Assembly (NCBI GenBank): GCA_036971475.1
Contig: JBAIZL010000006.1
Coordinates: forward strand, 87,781,546 to 87,845,545
Direction of reading: 5' to 3'
DNA from: Prosapia bicincta
Lineage: Eukaryota; Arthropoda; Insecta; Hemiptera; Cercopidae
Length of the DNA stretch: 64,000 nucleotides
Position 1 is the stretch's first letter. Each line of letters opens with the position of its first letter. The translations under genes and the position numbers were made by a program. This document shows positions 1 to 16,500 of the stretch, piece after piece. A model generated the notes under the pieces. That model did not search any database. It was given only the letters and a program-made list of their open reading frames with translations, and was not told the DNA's origin.

Positions 1-3000
1 CGCTTTTGTCAAAGTTTATCTATGACCTCATTAGATAGATAATTTGTTTCTAATTACTATTATCTCCCGTTTAATTTTGTAAAATCTTCAATGATAATAT
101 TACTTATGCAAATTGTAATTACGCTTTTGTCAAAGTTTATCTATGGCCTCATTAGATAGATAATTTGTTTCTAATTACTATTATCTCCCGTTTAATTCTG
201 TAAAATCTTCAATGATAATATTACTTATGCAAATTGTAATTACGCTTTTGTCAAAGTTTATCTATGGCCTCATTAGATAGATAATTTGTTTCTAATTACT
301 ATTATCTCTCGTTTAATTCTGTAAAATCTTCAATGATAATATTACTTATGCAAATTTTAATTACGCTTTTGTCAAAGTTTATCTATGGCCTTATTAGATA
401 GATAATTTGTTTCTAATTACTATTATCTCCCGTTTAATTCTGTAAAATCTTCAATGATAATATTACTTATGCAAATTTTAATTACGCTTTTGTCACAGTT
501 TATCTATGACCTCATTAGATAGATAATTTGTTTCTAATTACTATTATCTCTCGTTTAATTCTGTAAAATCTTCAATGATAATATTACTTATGCAAATTTT
601 AATTACGCTTTTGTCAAAGTTTATCTATGGCCTCATTAGATAGATAATTTGTTTCTAATTACTATTATCTCCCGTTTAATTTTGTAAAATCTTCAATGAT
701 AATATTACTTATGCAAATTGTAATTACGCTTTTGTCAAAGTTTATCTATGACCTCATTAGATAGATAATTTGTTTCTAATTACTATTATCTCCCGTTTAA
801 TTTTGTAAAATCTTCAATGATAATATTACTTATGCAAATTTTAATTACGCTTTTGTCAAAGTTTATCTATGACCTCATTAGATAGATAATTTGTTTCTAA
901 TTACTATTATCTCCCGTTTAATTTTGTAAAATCTTCAATGATAATATTACTTATGCAAATTGTAATTACGCTTTTGTCAAAGTTTATCTATGACCTCATT
1001 AGATAGATAATTTGTTTCTAATTACTATTATCTCCCGTTTAATTTTGTAAAATCTTCAATGATAATATTACTTATGCAAATTGTAATTACGCTTTTGTCA
1101 AAGTTTATCTATGACCTCATTAGATAGATAATTTGTTTCTAATTACTATTATCTCCCGTTTAATTTTGTAAAATCTTCAATGATAATATTACTTATGCAA
1201 ATTTTAATTACGCTTTTGTCACAGTTTATCTATGACCTCATTAAATAGATAATTTGTTTCTAATTACTATTATCTCCCGTTTAATTCTGTAAAACCTTCA
1301 ATGATAATATTACTTAAGCAATTTGTAATTACGCTTTTGTCAAAGTTTACCTATGACCTCATTAGATAGATAATTTGTTTCTAATTACTATTATCTCCCG
1401 TTTAATTCTGTAAAATCTTCAATGATAATATTACTTATGCAAATTTTAATTACGCTTTTGTCACAGTTTATCTATGACCTCATTAGATAGATAATTTGTT
1501 TCTAATTACTATTATCTCCCGTTTAATTTTGTAAAATCTTCAATGATAATATTACTTATGCAAATTGTAATTACGCTTTTGTCAAAGTTTATCTATGACC
1601 TCATTAGATAGATAATTTGTTTCTAATTACTATTATCTCCCGTTTAATTTTGTAAAATCTTCAATGATAATATTACTTATGCAAATTTTAATTACGCTTT
1701 TGTCAAAGTTTATCTATGGCCTCATTAGATAGATAATTTGTTTCTAATTACTATTATCTCCCGTTTAATTTTGTAAAATCTTCAATGATAATATTACTTA
1801 TGCAAATTTTAATTACGCTTTTGTCAAAGTTTATCTATGACCTCATTAGATAGATAATTTGTTTCTAATTACTATTATCTCCCGTTTAATTCTATAAAAT
1901 CTTCAATGATAATATTACTTATGCAAATTGTAATTACGCTTTTGTCAAAGTTTATCTATGACCTCATTAGATAGATAATTTGTTTCTAATTACTATTATC
2001 TCCCGTTTAATTCTGTAAAATCTTCAATGATAATATTACTTATGCAAATTGTAATTACGCTTTTGTCAAAGTTTATCTATGACCTCATTAAATAGATAAT
2101 TTGTTTCTAATTACTATTATCTCCCGTTTAATTTTGTAAAATCTTCAATGATAATATTACTTATGCAAATTGTAATTACGCTTTTGTCACAGTTTATCTA
2201 TGACCTCATTAGATAGATAATTTGTTTCTAATTACTATTATCTCCCGTTTAATTTTGTAAAATCTTCAATGATAATATTACTTATGCAAATTGTAATTAC
2301 GCTTTTGTCAAAGTTTATCTATGACCTCATTAAATAGATAATTTGTTTCTAATTACTATTATCTCCCGTTTAATTTTGTAAAATCTTCAATGATAATATT
2401 ACTTATGCAAATTGTAATTACGCTTTTGTCAAAGTTTATCTATGACCTCATTAGATAGATAATTTGTTTCTAATTACTATTATCTCCCGTTTAATTCTAT
2501 AAAATCTTCAATGATAATATTACTTATGCAAATTTTAATTACGCTTTTGTCACAGTTTATCTATGACCTCATTAGATAGATAATTTGTTTCTAATTACTA
2601 TTATCTCCCGTTTAATTTTGTAAAACCTTCAATGATAATATTACTTATGCAAATTGTAATTACGATTTTGTCAAAGTTTATCTATGACCTCATTAGATAG
2701 ATAATTTGTTTCTAATTACTATTATCTCCCGTTTAATTTTGTAAAATCTTCAATGATAATATTACTTATGCAAATTGTAATTACGCTTTTGTCAAAGTTT
2801 ATCTATGACCTCATTAGATAGATAATTTGTTTCTAATTGCTATTATCTCTCGTTTAATTCTGTAAAATCTTCAATGATAATATTACTTATGCAAATTGTA
2901 ATTACGCTTTTGTCAAAGTTTACCTATGGCCTCATTAGATAGATAATTTGTTTCTAATTACTATTATCTCCCGTTTAATTCTGTAAAATCTTCAATGATA

Positions 3001-3659
3001 ATATTACTTATGCAAATTGTAATTACGCTTTTGTCAAAGTTTATCTATGGCCTCATTAGATAGATAATTTGTTTCTAATTACTATTATCTCTCGTTTAAT
3101 TCTGTAAAATCTTCAATGATAATATTACTTATGCAAATTTTAATTACGCTTTTGTCAAAGTTTATCTATGGCCTCATTAGATAGATAATTTGTTTCTAAT
3201 TACTATTATCTCCCGTTTAATTCTGTAAAACCTTCAATGATAATATTACTTATGCAAATTTTAATTACGCTTTTGTCAAAGTTTATCTATGACCTCATTA
3301 GATAGATAATTTGTTTCTAATTACTATTATCTCCCGTTTAATTCTGTAAAATCTTCAATGATAATATTACTTATGCAAATTTTAATTACGCTTTTGTCAA
3401 TGTTTATCTATGGCCTCATTAGATAGATAATTTGTTTCTAATTACTATTATCTCCCGTTTAATTCTGTAAAACCTTCAATGATAATATTACTTATGCAAA
3501 TTTTAATTACGCTTTTGTCAAAGTTTATCTATGGCCTCATTAGATAGATAATTTGTTTCTAATTACTATTATCTCTCGTTTAATTCTGTAAAATCTTCAA
3601 TGATAATATTACTTATGCAAATTGTAATTACGCTTTTGTCAAAGTTTATCTATGACATC

Positions 3660-5150
3660 ATTAGATAGATAATTTGTTTCTAATTACTATTATCTCTCGT
3701 TTAATTCTGTAAAATCTTCAATGATAATATTACTTATGCAAATTTTAATTACGCTTTTGTCAAAGTTTATCTATGGCCTCATTAGATAGATAATTTGTTT
3801 CTAATTGCTATTATCTCTCGTTTAATTCTGTAAAATCTTCAATGATAATATTACTTATGCAAATTGTAATTACGCTTTTGTCACAGTTTATCTATGACCT
3901 CATTAGATAGATAATTTGTTTCTAATTACTATTATCTCCCGTTTAATTCTGTAAAATCTTCAATGATAATATTACTTATGCAAATTGTAATTACGATTTT
4001 GTCAAAGTTTATCTATGACCTCATTAGATAGATAATTTGTTTCTAATTACTATTATCTCCCGTTTAATTCTGTAAAATCTTCAATGATAATATTACTTAT
4101 GCAAATTTTAATTACGCTTCTGTCAAAGTTTATCTATGACCTCATTAGATAGATAATTTGTTTCTAATTGCTATTATCTCTCGTTTAATTTTTTAAAATC
4201 TTCAATGATAATATTACTTATGCAAATTGTAATTACGATTTTGTCAAAGTTTATCTATGACCTCATTAGATAGATAATTTGTTTCTAATTACTATTATCT
4301 CTCGTTTAATTCTGTAAAATCTTCAATGATAATATTACTTATGCAAATTTTAATTACGCTTTTGTCAAAGTTTATCTATGACATCATTAGATAGATAATT
4401 TGTTTCTAATTACTATTATCTCTCGTTTAATTCTGTAAAATCTTCAATGATAATATTACTTATGCAAATTTTAATTACGCTTTTGTCAAAGTTTATCTAT
4501 GGCCTCATTAGATAGATAATTTGTTTCTAATTACTATTATCTCTCGTTTAATTCTGTAAAATCTTCAATGATAATATTACTTATGCAAATTTTAATTACG
4601 CTTTTGTCAAAGTTTATCTATGGCCTCATTAGATAGATAATTTGTTTCTAATTGCTATTATCTCTCGTTTAATTCTGTAAAATCTTCAATGATAATATTA
4701 CTTATGCAAATTGTAATTACGCTTTTGTCACAGTTTATCTATGACCTCATTAGATAGATAATTTGTTTCTAATTACTATTATCTCCCGTTTAATTCTGTA
4801 AAATCTTCAATGATAATATTACTTATGCAAATTGTAATTACGATTTTGTCAAAGTTTATCTATGACCTCATTAGATAGATAATTTGTTTCTAATTACTAT
4901 TATCTCCCGTTTAATTCTGTAAAATCTTCAATGATAATATTACTTATGCAAATTTTAATTACGCTTTTGTCAAAGTTTATCTATGACCTCATTAGATAGA
5001 TAATTTGTTTCTAATTGCTATTATCTCTCGTTTAATTTTGTAAAATCTTCAATGATAATATTACTTATGCAAATTGTAATTACGATTTTGTGAAAGTTTA
5101 TCTATGACCTCATTAGATAGATAATTTGTTTCTAATTACTATTATCTCCC
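3660..5150. repeat. Higher-order repeat inside satellite, 7-monomer (847-bp) offset
   Basis: Rare monomer variants recur 847 bp (7 x 121) apart. ctaattgcta occurs at 3801 and 4648. acgattttg occurs at 3993 and 4840, and again at 4235 and 5082. The repeated block covers roughly five to six monomers and decays at both edges (gacatc versus ggcctc near 3655, ctctcg versus ctcccg near 5150). Confidence 0.85.
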
Positions 5151-7540
5151 GTTTAATTCTGTAAAATCTTCAATGATAATATTACTTATGCAAATTTTAA
5201 TTACGCTTTTGTCAAAGTTTATCTATGACCTCATTAGATAGATAATTTGTTTCTAATTACTATTATCTCCGGTTTAATTTTGTAAAATCTTCAATGATAA
5301 TATTACTTATGCAAATTTTAATTACGCTTTTGTCAAAGTTTATCTATGGCCTCATTAGATAGATAATTTGTTTCTAATTACTATTATCTCCCGTTTAATT
5401 CTGTAAAATCTTCAATGATAATATTACTTAAGCAATTTGTAATTACGCTTTTGTCACAGTTTATCTATGACCTCATTAAATAGATAATTTGTTTCTAATT
5501 ACTATTATCTCCCGTTTAATTCTGTAAAACCTTCAATGATAATATTACTTAAGCAATTTGTAATTACGCTTTTGTCACAGTTTATCTATGACCTCATTAA
5601 ATAGATAATTTGTTTCTAATTACTATTATCTCCCGTTTAATTCTGTAAAATCTTCAATGATAATATTACTTATGCAAATTGTAATTACGCTTTTGTCAAA
5701 GTTTATCTATGACCTCATTAGATAGATAATTTGTTTCTAATTACTATTATCTCCCGTTTAATTCTGTAAAATCTTCAATGATAATATTACTTATGCAAAT
5801 TGTAATTACGCTTTTGTCAAAGTTTATCTATGGCCTCATTAGATAGATAATTTGTTTCTAATTACTATTATCTCTCGTTTAATTCTGTAAAATCTTCAAT
5901 GATAATATTACTTATGCAAATTTTAATTACGCTTTTGTCAAAGTTTATCTATGGCCTCATTAGATAGATAATTTGTTTCTAATTACTATTATCTCCCGTT
6001 TAATTCTGTAAAACCTTCAATGATAATATTACTTATGCAAATTTTAATTACGCTTTTGTCAAAGTTTATCTATGGCCTCATTAGATAGATAATTCGTTTC
6101 TAATTACTATTATCTCCCGTTTAATTTTGTAAAATCTTCAATGATAATATTACTTATGCAAATTTTAATTACGCTTTTGTCAAAGTTTATCTATGGCCTC
6201 ATTAGATAGATAATTTGTTTCTAATTACTATTATCTCTCGTTTAATTCTGTAAAATCTTCAATGATAATATTACTTATGCAAATTGTAATTACGCTTTTG
6301 TCAAAGTTTATCTATGGCCTCATTAGATAGATAATTTGTTTCTAATTACTATTATCTCTCGTTTAATTCTGTAAAATCTTCAATGATAATATTACTTATG
6401 CAAATTGTAATTACGCTTTTGTCAAAGTTTATCTATGACCTCATTAGATAGATAATTTGTTTCTAATTACTATTATCTCCCGTTTAATTCTGTAAAATCT
6501 TCAATGATAATATTACTTATGCAAATTGTATTTACGCTTTTGTCAAAGTTTATCTATGACCTCATTAGATAGATAATTTGTTTCTAATTACTATTATCTC
6601 CCGTTTAATTCTGTAAAATCTTCAATGATAATATTACTTATGCAAATTTTAATTACGCTTTTTTCACAGTTTATCTATGACCTCATTAGATAGATAATTT
6701 GTTTCTAATTACTATTATCTCCCGTTTAATTTTGTAAAATCTTCAATGATAATATTACTTATGCAAATTGTAATTACGCTTTTGTCACAGTTTATCTATG
6801 ACCTCATTAGAAAGATAATTCGTTTCTAATTACTATTATCTCCCGTTTAATTTTGTAGAATCTTCAATGATAATATTACTTATGCAAATTGTAATTACGC
6901 TTTTGTCAAAGTTTATCTATGACCTCATTAAATAGATAATTTGTTTCTAATTACTATTATCTCCCGTTTAATTTTGTAAAATCTTCAATGATAATATTAC
7001 TTATGCAAATTGTAATTACGCTTTTGTCACAGTTTATCTATGACCTCATTAGAAAGATAATTCGTTTCTAATTACTATTATCTCCCGTTTAATTTTGTAA
7101 AATCTTCAATGATAATATTACTTATGCAAATTGTAATTACGCTTTTGTCAAAGTTTATCTATGACCTCATTAAATAGATAATTTGTTTCTAATTACTATT
7201 ATCTCCCGTTTAATTTTGTAAAATCTTCAATGATAATATTACTTATGCAAATTGTAATTACGCTTTTGTCAAAGTTTATCTATGGCCTCATTAGATAGAT
7301 AATTTGTTTCTAATTACTATTATCTCCCGTTTAATTCTGTAAAATCTTCAATGATAATATTACTTATGCAAATTGTAATTACGCTTTTGTCACAGTTTAT
7401 CTATGACCTCATTAGATAGATAATTCGTTTCTAATTACTATTATCTCCCGTTTAATTTTGTAAAATCTTCAATGATAATATTACTTATGCAAATTGTAAT
7501 TACGCTTTTGTCAAAGTTTATCTATGACCTCATTAAGTAG

Positions 7541-10500
7541 ATAATTTGTTTCTAATTACTATTATCTCCCGTTTAATTTTGTAAAATCTTCAATGATAAT
7601 ATTACTTATGCAAATTGTAATTACGCTTTTGTCACAGTTTATCTATGACCTCATTAGATAGATAATTTGTTTCTAATTACTATTATCTCCCGTTTAATTT
7701 TGTAAAATCTTCAATGATAATATTACTTATGCAAATTGTAATTACGCTTTTGTCACAGTTTATCTATGACCTCATTAGATAGATAATTTGTTTCTAATTA
7801 CTATTATCTCCCGTTTAATTTTGTAAAATCTTCAATGATAATATTACTTATGCAAATTGTAATTACGCTTTTGTCAAAGTTTATCTATGACCTCATTAAA
7901 TAGATAATTTGTTTCTAATTACTATTATCTCCCGTTTAATTTTGTAAAATCTTCAATGATAATATTACTTATGCAAATTGTAATTACGCTTTTGTCAAAG
8001 TTTATCTATGACCTCATTAGATAGATAATTTGTTTCTAATTACTATTATCTCCCGTTTAATTTTGTAAAATCTTCAATGATAATATTACTTATGCAAATT
8101 GTAATTACGCTTTTGTCAAAGTTTATCTATGACCTCATTAAATAGATAATTTGTTTCTAATTACTATTATCTCCCGTTTAATTTTGTAAAATCTTCAATG
8201 ATAATATTACTTATGCAAATTGTAATTACGCTTTTGTCAAAGTTTATCTATGACCTCATTAGATAGATAATTTGTTTCTAATTACTATTATCTCCCGTTT
8301 AATTTTGTAAAATCTTCAATGATAATATTACTTATGCAAATTGTAATTACGCTTTTGTCACAGTTTATCTATGACCTCATTAGAAAGATAATTTGTTTCT
8401 AATTACTATTATCTCCCGTTTAATTTTGTAAAATCTTCAATGATAATATTACTTATGCAAATTGTAATTACGCTTTTGTCAAAGTTTATCTATGACCTCA
8501 TTAAATAGATAATTTGTTTCTAATTACTATTATCTCCCGTTTAATTTTGTAAAATCTTCAATGATAATATTACTTATGCAAATTGTAATTACGCTTTTGT
8601 CACAGTTTATCTATGACCTCATTAGAAAGATAATTCGTTTCTAATTACTATTATCTCCCGTTTAATTTTGTAAAATCTTCAATGATAATATTACTTATGC
8701 AAATTTTAATTACGCTTTTGTCACAGTTTATCTATGACCTCATTAGATAGATAATTTGTTTCTAATTACTATTATCTCCCGTTTAATTCTGTAAAATCTT
8801 CAATGATAATATTACTTATGCAAATTTTAATTACGCTTTTGTCACAGTTTATCTATGACCTCATTAGATAGATAATTTGTTTCTAATTACTATTATCTCC
8901 CGTTTAATTCTGTAAAATCTTCAATGATAATATTACTTATGCAAATTGTAATTACGCTTTTGTCAAAGTTTATCTATGGCCTCATTAGATAGATAATTTG
9001 TTTCTAATTACTATTATCTCCCGTTTAATTCTGTAAAATCTTCAATGATAATATTACTTATGCAAATTTTAATTACGCTTTTGTCACAGTTTATCTATGA
9101 CCTCATTAGATAGATAATTTGTTTGTAATTACTATTATCTCCCGTTTAATTTTGTAAAATCTTCAATGATAATATTACTTATGCAAATTTTAATTACGCT
9201 TTTGTCAAAGTTTATCTATGGCCTCATTAGATAGATAATTCGTTTCTAATTACTATTATCTCTCGTTTAATTCTGTAAAATCTTCAATGATAATATTACT
9301 TATGCAAATTTTAATTACGCTTTTGTCACAGTTTATCTATGACCTCATTAGATAGATAATTTGTTTCTAATTACTATTATCTCCCGTTTAATTTTGTAAA
9401 ATCTTCAATGATAATATTACTTATGCAAATTGTAATTACGCTTTTGTCAAAGTTTATCTATGACCTCATTAGATAGATAATTTGTTTCTAATTACTATTA
9501 TCTCCCGTTTAATTCTGTAAAATCTTCAATGATAATATTACTTATGCAAATTGTAATTACGCTTTTGTCACAGTTTATCTATGACCTCATTAGATAGATA
9601 ATTCGTTTCTAATTACTATTATCTCCCGTTTAATTTTGTAAAATCTTCAATGATAATATTACTTATGCAAATTGTATTTACGCTTTTGTCAAAGTTTATC
9701 TATGACCTCATTAGATAGATAATTTGTTTCTAATTACTATTATCTCCCGTTTAATTCTGTAAAATCTTCAATGATAATATTACTTATGCAAATTGTAATT
9801 ACGCTTTTGTCAAAGTTTATCTATGGCCTCATTAGATAGATAATTTGTTTCTAATTACTATTATCTCCCGTTTAATTCTGTAAAATCTTCAATGATAATA
9901 TTACTTAAGCAATTTGTAATTACGCTTTTGTCACAGTTTATCTATGGCCTCATTAGATAGATAATTTGTTTCTAATTACTATTATCTCCCGTTTAATTTT
10001 GTAAAATCTTCAATGATAATATTACTTATGCAAATTTTAATTACGCTTTTGTCAAAGTTTATCTATGACCTCATTAGATAGATAATTTGTTTCTAATTAC
10101 TATTATCTCTCGTTTAATTCTGTAAAATCTTCAATGATAATATTACTTATGCAAATTGTAATTACGCTTTTGTCAAAGTTTATCTATGACCTCATTAGAT
10201 AGATAATTTGTTTCTAATTACTATTATCTCCCGTTTAATTTTGTAAAATCTTCAATGATAATATTACTTATGCAAATTGTAATTACGCTTTTGTCACAGT
10301 TTATCTATGACCTCATTAGATAGATAATTTGTTTCTAATTACTATTATCTCCCGTTTAATTTTGTAAAATCTTCAATGATAATATTACGTATGCAAATTG
10401 TAATTACGCTTTTGTCACAGTTTATCTATGACCTCATTAGATAGATAATTCGTTTCTAATTACTATTATCTCCCGTTTAATTTTGTAAAATCTTCAATAA

Positions 10501-13500
10501 TAATATTACTTATGCAAATTTTAATTACGCTTTTGTCACAGTTTATCTATGACCTCATTAGATAGATAATTTGTTTCTAATTACTATTATCTCCCGTTTA
10601 ATTTTGTAAAATCTTCAATGATAATATTACTTATGCAAATTGTAATTACGCTTTTGTCACAGTTTATCTATGACCTCATTAGATAGATAATTTGTTTCTA
10701 ATTGCTATTATCTCCCGTTTAATTCTGTAAAATCTTCAATGATAATATTACTTATGCAAATTTTAATTACGCTTTTGTCACAGTTTATCTATGACCTCAT
10801 TAGATAGATAATTTGTTTCTAATTACTATTATCTCCCGTTTAATTTTGTAAAATCTTCAATGATAATATTACTTATGCAAATTGTAATTACGCTTTTGTC
10901 ACAGTTTATCTATGACCTCATTAGATAGATAATTCGTTTCTAATTACTATTATCTCCCGTTTAATTTTGTAAAATCTTCAATGATAATATTACTTATGCA
11001 AATCTTAATTACGCTTTTGTCACAGTTTATCTATGACCTCATTAGATAGATAATTTGTTTCTAATTACTATTATCTCCCGTTTAATTTTGTAAAATCTTC
11101 AATGATAATATTACTTATGCAAATTGTAATTACGCTTTTGTCACAGTTTATCTATGACCTCATTAGATAGATAATTCGTTTCTAATTACTATTATCTCCC
11201 GTTTAATTTTGTAAAATCTTCAATGATAATATTACTTATGCAAATTGTAATTACGCTTTTGTCACAGTTTAACTATGACCTCATTAAATAGATAATTTGT
11301 TTCTAATTACTATTATCTCCCGTTTAATTCTGTAAAATCTTCAATGATAATATTACTTATGCAAATCTTAATTACGCTTTTGTCACAGTTTATCTATGAC
11401 CTCATTAGATAGATAATTTGTTTCTAATTACTATTATCTCCCGTTTAATTTTGTAAAATCTTCAATGATAATATTACTTATGCAAATTGTAATTACGCTT
11501 TTGTCACAGTTTATCTATGACCTCATTAGATAGATAATTCGTTTCTAATTACTATTATCTCCCGTTTAATTTTGTAAAATCTTCAATGAAAATATTACTT
11601 ATGCAAATTTTAATTACGCTTTTGTCACAGTTTATCTATGACCTCATTAGATAGATAATTTGTTTCTAATTACTATTATCTCCCGTTTAATTCTGTAAAA
11701 TCTTCAATGATAATATTACTTAAGCAATTTGTAATTACGCTTTTGTCACAGTTTATCTATGGCCTCATTAGATAGATAATTTGTTTCTAATTACTATTAT
11801 CTCCCGTTTAATTTTGTAAAATCTTCAATGATAATATTACTTATGCAAATTTTAATTACGCTTTTGTCACAGTTTATCTATGACCTCATTAGATAGATAA
11901 TTTGTTTCTAATTACTATTATCTCCCGTTTAATTCTGTAAAATCTTCAATGATAATATTACTTATGCAAATTTTAATTACGCTTTTGTCACAGTTTATCT
12001 ATGACCTCATTAGATAGATAATTTGTTTCTAATTACTATTATCTCCCGTTTAATTCTGTAAAATCTTCAATGATAATATTACTTATGCAAATTGTAATTA
12101 CGCTTTTGTCAAAGTTTATCTATGGCCTCATTAGATAGATAATTTGTTTCTAATTACTATTATCTCCCGTTTAATTCTGTAAAATCTTCAATGATAATAT
12201 TACTTATGCAAATTGTAATTACGCTTTTGTCACAGTTTATCTATGACCTCATTAAATAGATAATTTGTTTCTAATTACTATTATCTCCCGTTTAATTTTG
12301 TAAAATCTTCAATGATAATATTACTTATGCAAATTGTAATTACGCTTTTGTCAAAGTTTATCTATGACCTCATTAGATAGATAATTTGTTTCTAATTACT
12401 ATTATCTCCCGTTTAATTTTGTAAAATCTTCAATGATAATATTACTTATGCAAATTGTAATTACGCTTTTGTCACAGTTTATCTATGACCTCATTAGATA
12501 GATAATTTGTTTCTAATTACTATTATCTCCCGTTTAATTTTGTAAAATCTTCAATGATAATATTACTTATGCAAATTGTAATTACGCTTTTGTCACAGTT
12601 TATCTATGACCTCATTAGATAGATAATTTGTTTCTAATTACTATTATCTCCCGTTTAATTTTGTAAAATCTTCAATGATAATATTACTTATGCAAATTGT
12701 AATTACGCTTTTGTCAAAGTTTATCTATGACCTCATTAAATAGATAATTTGTTTCTAATTACTATTATCTCCCGTTTAATTTTGTAAAATCTTCAATGAT
12801 AATATTACTTATGCAAATTGTAATTACGCTTTTGTCAAAGTTTATCTATGACCTCATTAGATAGATAATTTGTTTCTAATTACTATTATCTCCCGTTTAA
12901 TTTTGTAAAATCTTCAATGATAATATTACTTATGCAAATTGTAATTACGCTTTTGTCAAAGTTTATCTATGACCTCATTAAATAGATAATTTGTTTCTAA
13001 TTACTATTATCTCCCGTTTAATTTTGTAAAATCTTCAATGATAATATTACTTATGCAAATTGTAATTACGCTTTTGTCAAAGTTTATCTATGACCTCATT
13101 AGATAGATAATTTGTTTCTAATTACTATTATCTCCCGTTTAATTTTGTAAAATCTTCAATGATAATATTACTTATGCAAATTGTAATTACGCTTTTGTCA
13201 CAGTTTATCTATGACCTCATTAGAAAGATAATTTGTTTCTAATTACTATTATCTCCCGTTTAATTTTGTAAAATCTTCAATGATAATATTACTTATGCAA
13301 ATTGTAATTACGCTTTTGTCAAAGTTTATCTATGACCTCATTAAATAGATAATTTGTTTCTAATTACTATTATCTCCCGTTTAATTTTGTAAAATCTTCA
13401 ATGATAATATTACTTATGCAAATTGTAATTACGCTTTTGTCACAGTTTATCTATGACCTCATTAGAAAGATAATTCGTTTCTAATTACTATTATCTCCCG

Positions 13501-16500
13501 TTTAATTTTGTAAAATCTTCAATGATAATATTACTTATGCAAATTTTAATTACGCTTTTGTCACAGTTTATCTATGACCTCATTAGATAGATAATTTGTT
13601 TCTAATTACTATTATCTCCCGTTTAATTCTGTAAAATCTTCAATGATAATATTACTTATGCAAATTTTAATTACGCTTTTGTCACAGTTTATCTATGACC
13701 TCATTAGATAGATAATTTGTTTCTAATTACTATTATCTCCCGTTTAATTCTGTAAAATCTTCAATGATAATATTACTTATGCAAATTGTAATTACGCTTT
13801 TGTCAAAGTTTATCTATGGCCTCATTAGATAGATAATTTGTTTCTAATTACTATTATCTCCCGTTTAATTCTGTAAAATCTTCAATGATAATATTACTTA
13901 TGCAAATTTTAATTACGCTTTTGTCACAGTTTATCTATGACCTCATTAGATAGATAATTTGTTTGTAATTACTATTATCTCCCGTTTAATTTTGTAAAAT
14001 CTTCAATGATAATATTACTTATGCAAATTTTAATTACGCTTTTGTCAAAGTTTATCTATGGCCTCATTAGATAGATAATTCGTTTCTAATTACTATTATC
14101 TCTCGTTTAATTCTGTAAAATCTTCAATGATAATATTACTTATGCAAATTTTAATTACGCTTTTGTCACAGTTTATCTATGACCTCATTAGATAGATAAT
14201 TTGTTTCTAATTACTATTATCTCCCGTTTAATTTTGTAAAATCTTCAATGATAATATTACTTATGCAAATTGTAATTACGCTTTTGTCAAAGTTTATCTA
14301 TGACCTCATTAGATAGATAATTTGTTTCTAATTACTATTATCTCCCGTTTAATTCTGTAAAATCTTCAATGATAATATTACTTATGCAAATTGTAATTAC
14401 GCTTTTGTCACAGTTTATCTATGACCTCATTAGATAGATAATTCGTTTCTAATTACTATTATCTCCCGTTTAATTTTGTAAAATCTTCAATGATAATATT
14501 ACTTATGCAAATTGTATTTACGCTTTTGTCAAAGTTTATCTATGACCTCATTAGATAGATAATTTGTTTCTAATTACTATTATCTCCCGTTTAATTCTGT
14601 AAAATCTTCAATGATAATATTACTTATGCAAATTGTAATTACGCTTTTGTCAAAGTTTATCTATGGCCTCATTAGATAGATAATTTGTTTCTAATTACTA
14701 TTATCTCCCGTTTAATTCTGTAAAATCTTCAATGATAATATTACTTAAGCAATTTGTAATTACGCTTTTGTCACAGTTTATCTATGGCCTCATTAGATAG
14801 ATAATTTGTTTCTAATTACTATTATCTCCCGTTTAATTTTGTAAAATCTTCAATGATAATATTACTTATGCAAATTTTAATTACGCTTTTGTCAAAGTTT
14901 ATCTATGACCTCATTAGATAGATAATTTGTTTCTAATTACTATTATCTCTCGTTTAATTCTGTAAAATCTTCAATGATAATATTACTTATGCAAATTGTA
15001 ATTACGCTTTTGTCAAAGTTTATCTATGACCTCATTAGATAGATAATTTGTTTCTAATTACTATTATCTCCCGTTTAATTTTGTAAAATCTTCAATGATA
15101 ATATTACTTATGCAAATTGTAATTACGCTTTTGTCACAGTTTATCTATGACCTCATTAGATAGATAATTTGTTTCTAATTACTATTATCTCCCGTTTAAT
15201 TTTGTAAAATCTTCAATGATAATATTACGTATGCAAATTGTAATTACGCTTTTGTCACAGTTTATCTATGACCTCATTAGATAGATAATTCGTTTCTAAT
15301 TACTATTATCTCCCGTTTAATTTTGTAAAATCTTCAATAATAATATTACTTATGCAAATTTTAATTACGCTTTTGTCACAGTTTATCTATGACCTCATTA
15401 GATAGATAATTTGTTTCTAATTACTATTATCTCCCGTTTAATTTTGTAAAATCTTCAATGATAATATTACTTATGCAAATTGTAATTACGCTTTTGTCAC
15501 AGTTTATCTATGACCTCATTAGATAGATAATTTGTTTCTAATTGCTATTATCTCCCGTTTAATTCTGTAAAATCTTCAATGATAATATTACTTATGCAAA
15601 TTTTAATTACGCTTTTGTCACAGTTTATCTATGACCTCATTAGATAGATAATTTGTTTCTAATTACTATTATCTCCCGTTTAATTTTGTAAAATCTTCAA
15701 TGATAATATTACTTATGCAAATTGTAATTACGCTTTTGTCACAGTTTATCTATGACCTCATTAGATAGATAATTCGTTTCTAATTACTATTATCTCCCGT
15801 TTAATTTTGTAAAATCTTCAATGATAATATTACTTATGCAAATCTTAATTACGCTTTTGTCACAGTTTATCTATGACCTCATTAGATAGATAATTTGTTT
15901 CTAATTACTATTATCTCCCGTTTAATTTTGTAAAATCTTCAATGATAATATTACTTATGCAAATTGTAATTACGCTTTTGTCACAGTTTATCTATGACCT
16001 CATTAGATAGATAATTCGTTTCTAATTACTATTATCTCCCGTTTAATTTTGTAAAATCTTCAATGATAATATTACTTATGCAAATTGTAATTACGCTTTT
16101 GTCACAGTTTAACTATGACCTCATTAAATAGATAATTTGTTTCTAATTACTATTATCTCCCGTTTAATTCTGTAAAATCTTCAATGATAATATTACTTAT
16201 GCAAATCTTAATTACGCTTTTGTCACAGTTTATCTATGACCTCATTAGATAGATAATTTGTTTCTAATTACTATTATCTCCCGTTTAATTTTGTAAAATC
16301 TTCAATGATAATATTACTTATGCAAATTGTAATTACGCTTTTGTCACAGTTTATCTATGACCTCATTAGATAGATAATTCGTTTCTAATTACTATTATCT
16401 CCCGTTTAATTTTGTAAAATCTTCAATGAAAATATTACTTATGCAAATTTTAATTACGCTTTTGTCACAGTTTATCTATGACCTCATTAGATAGATAATT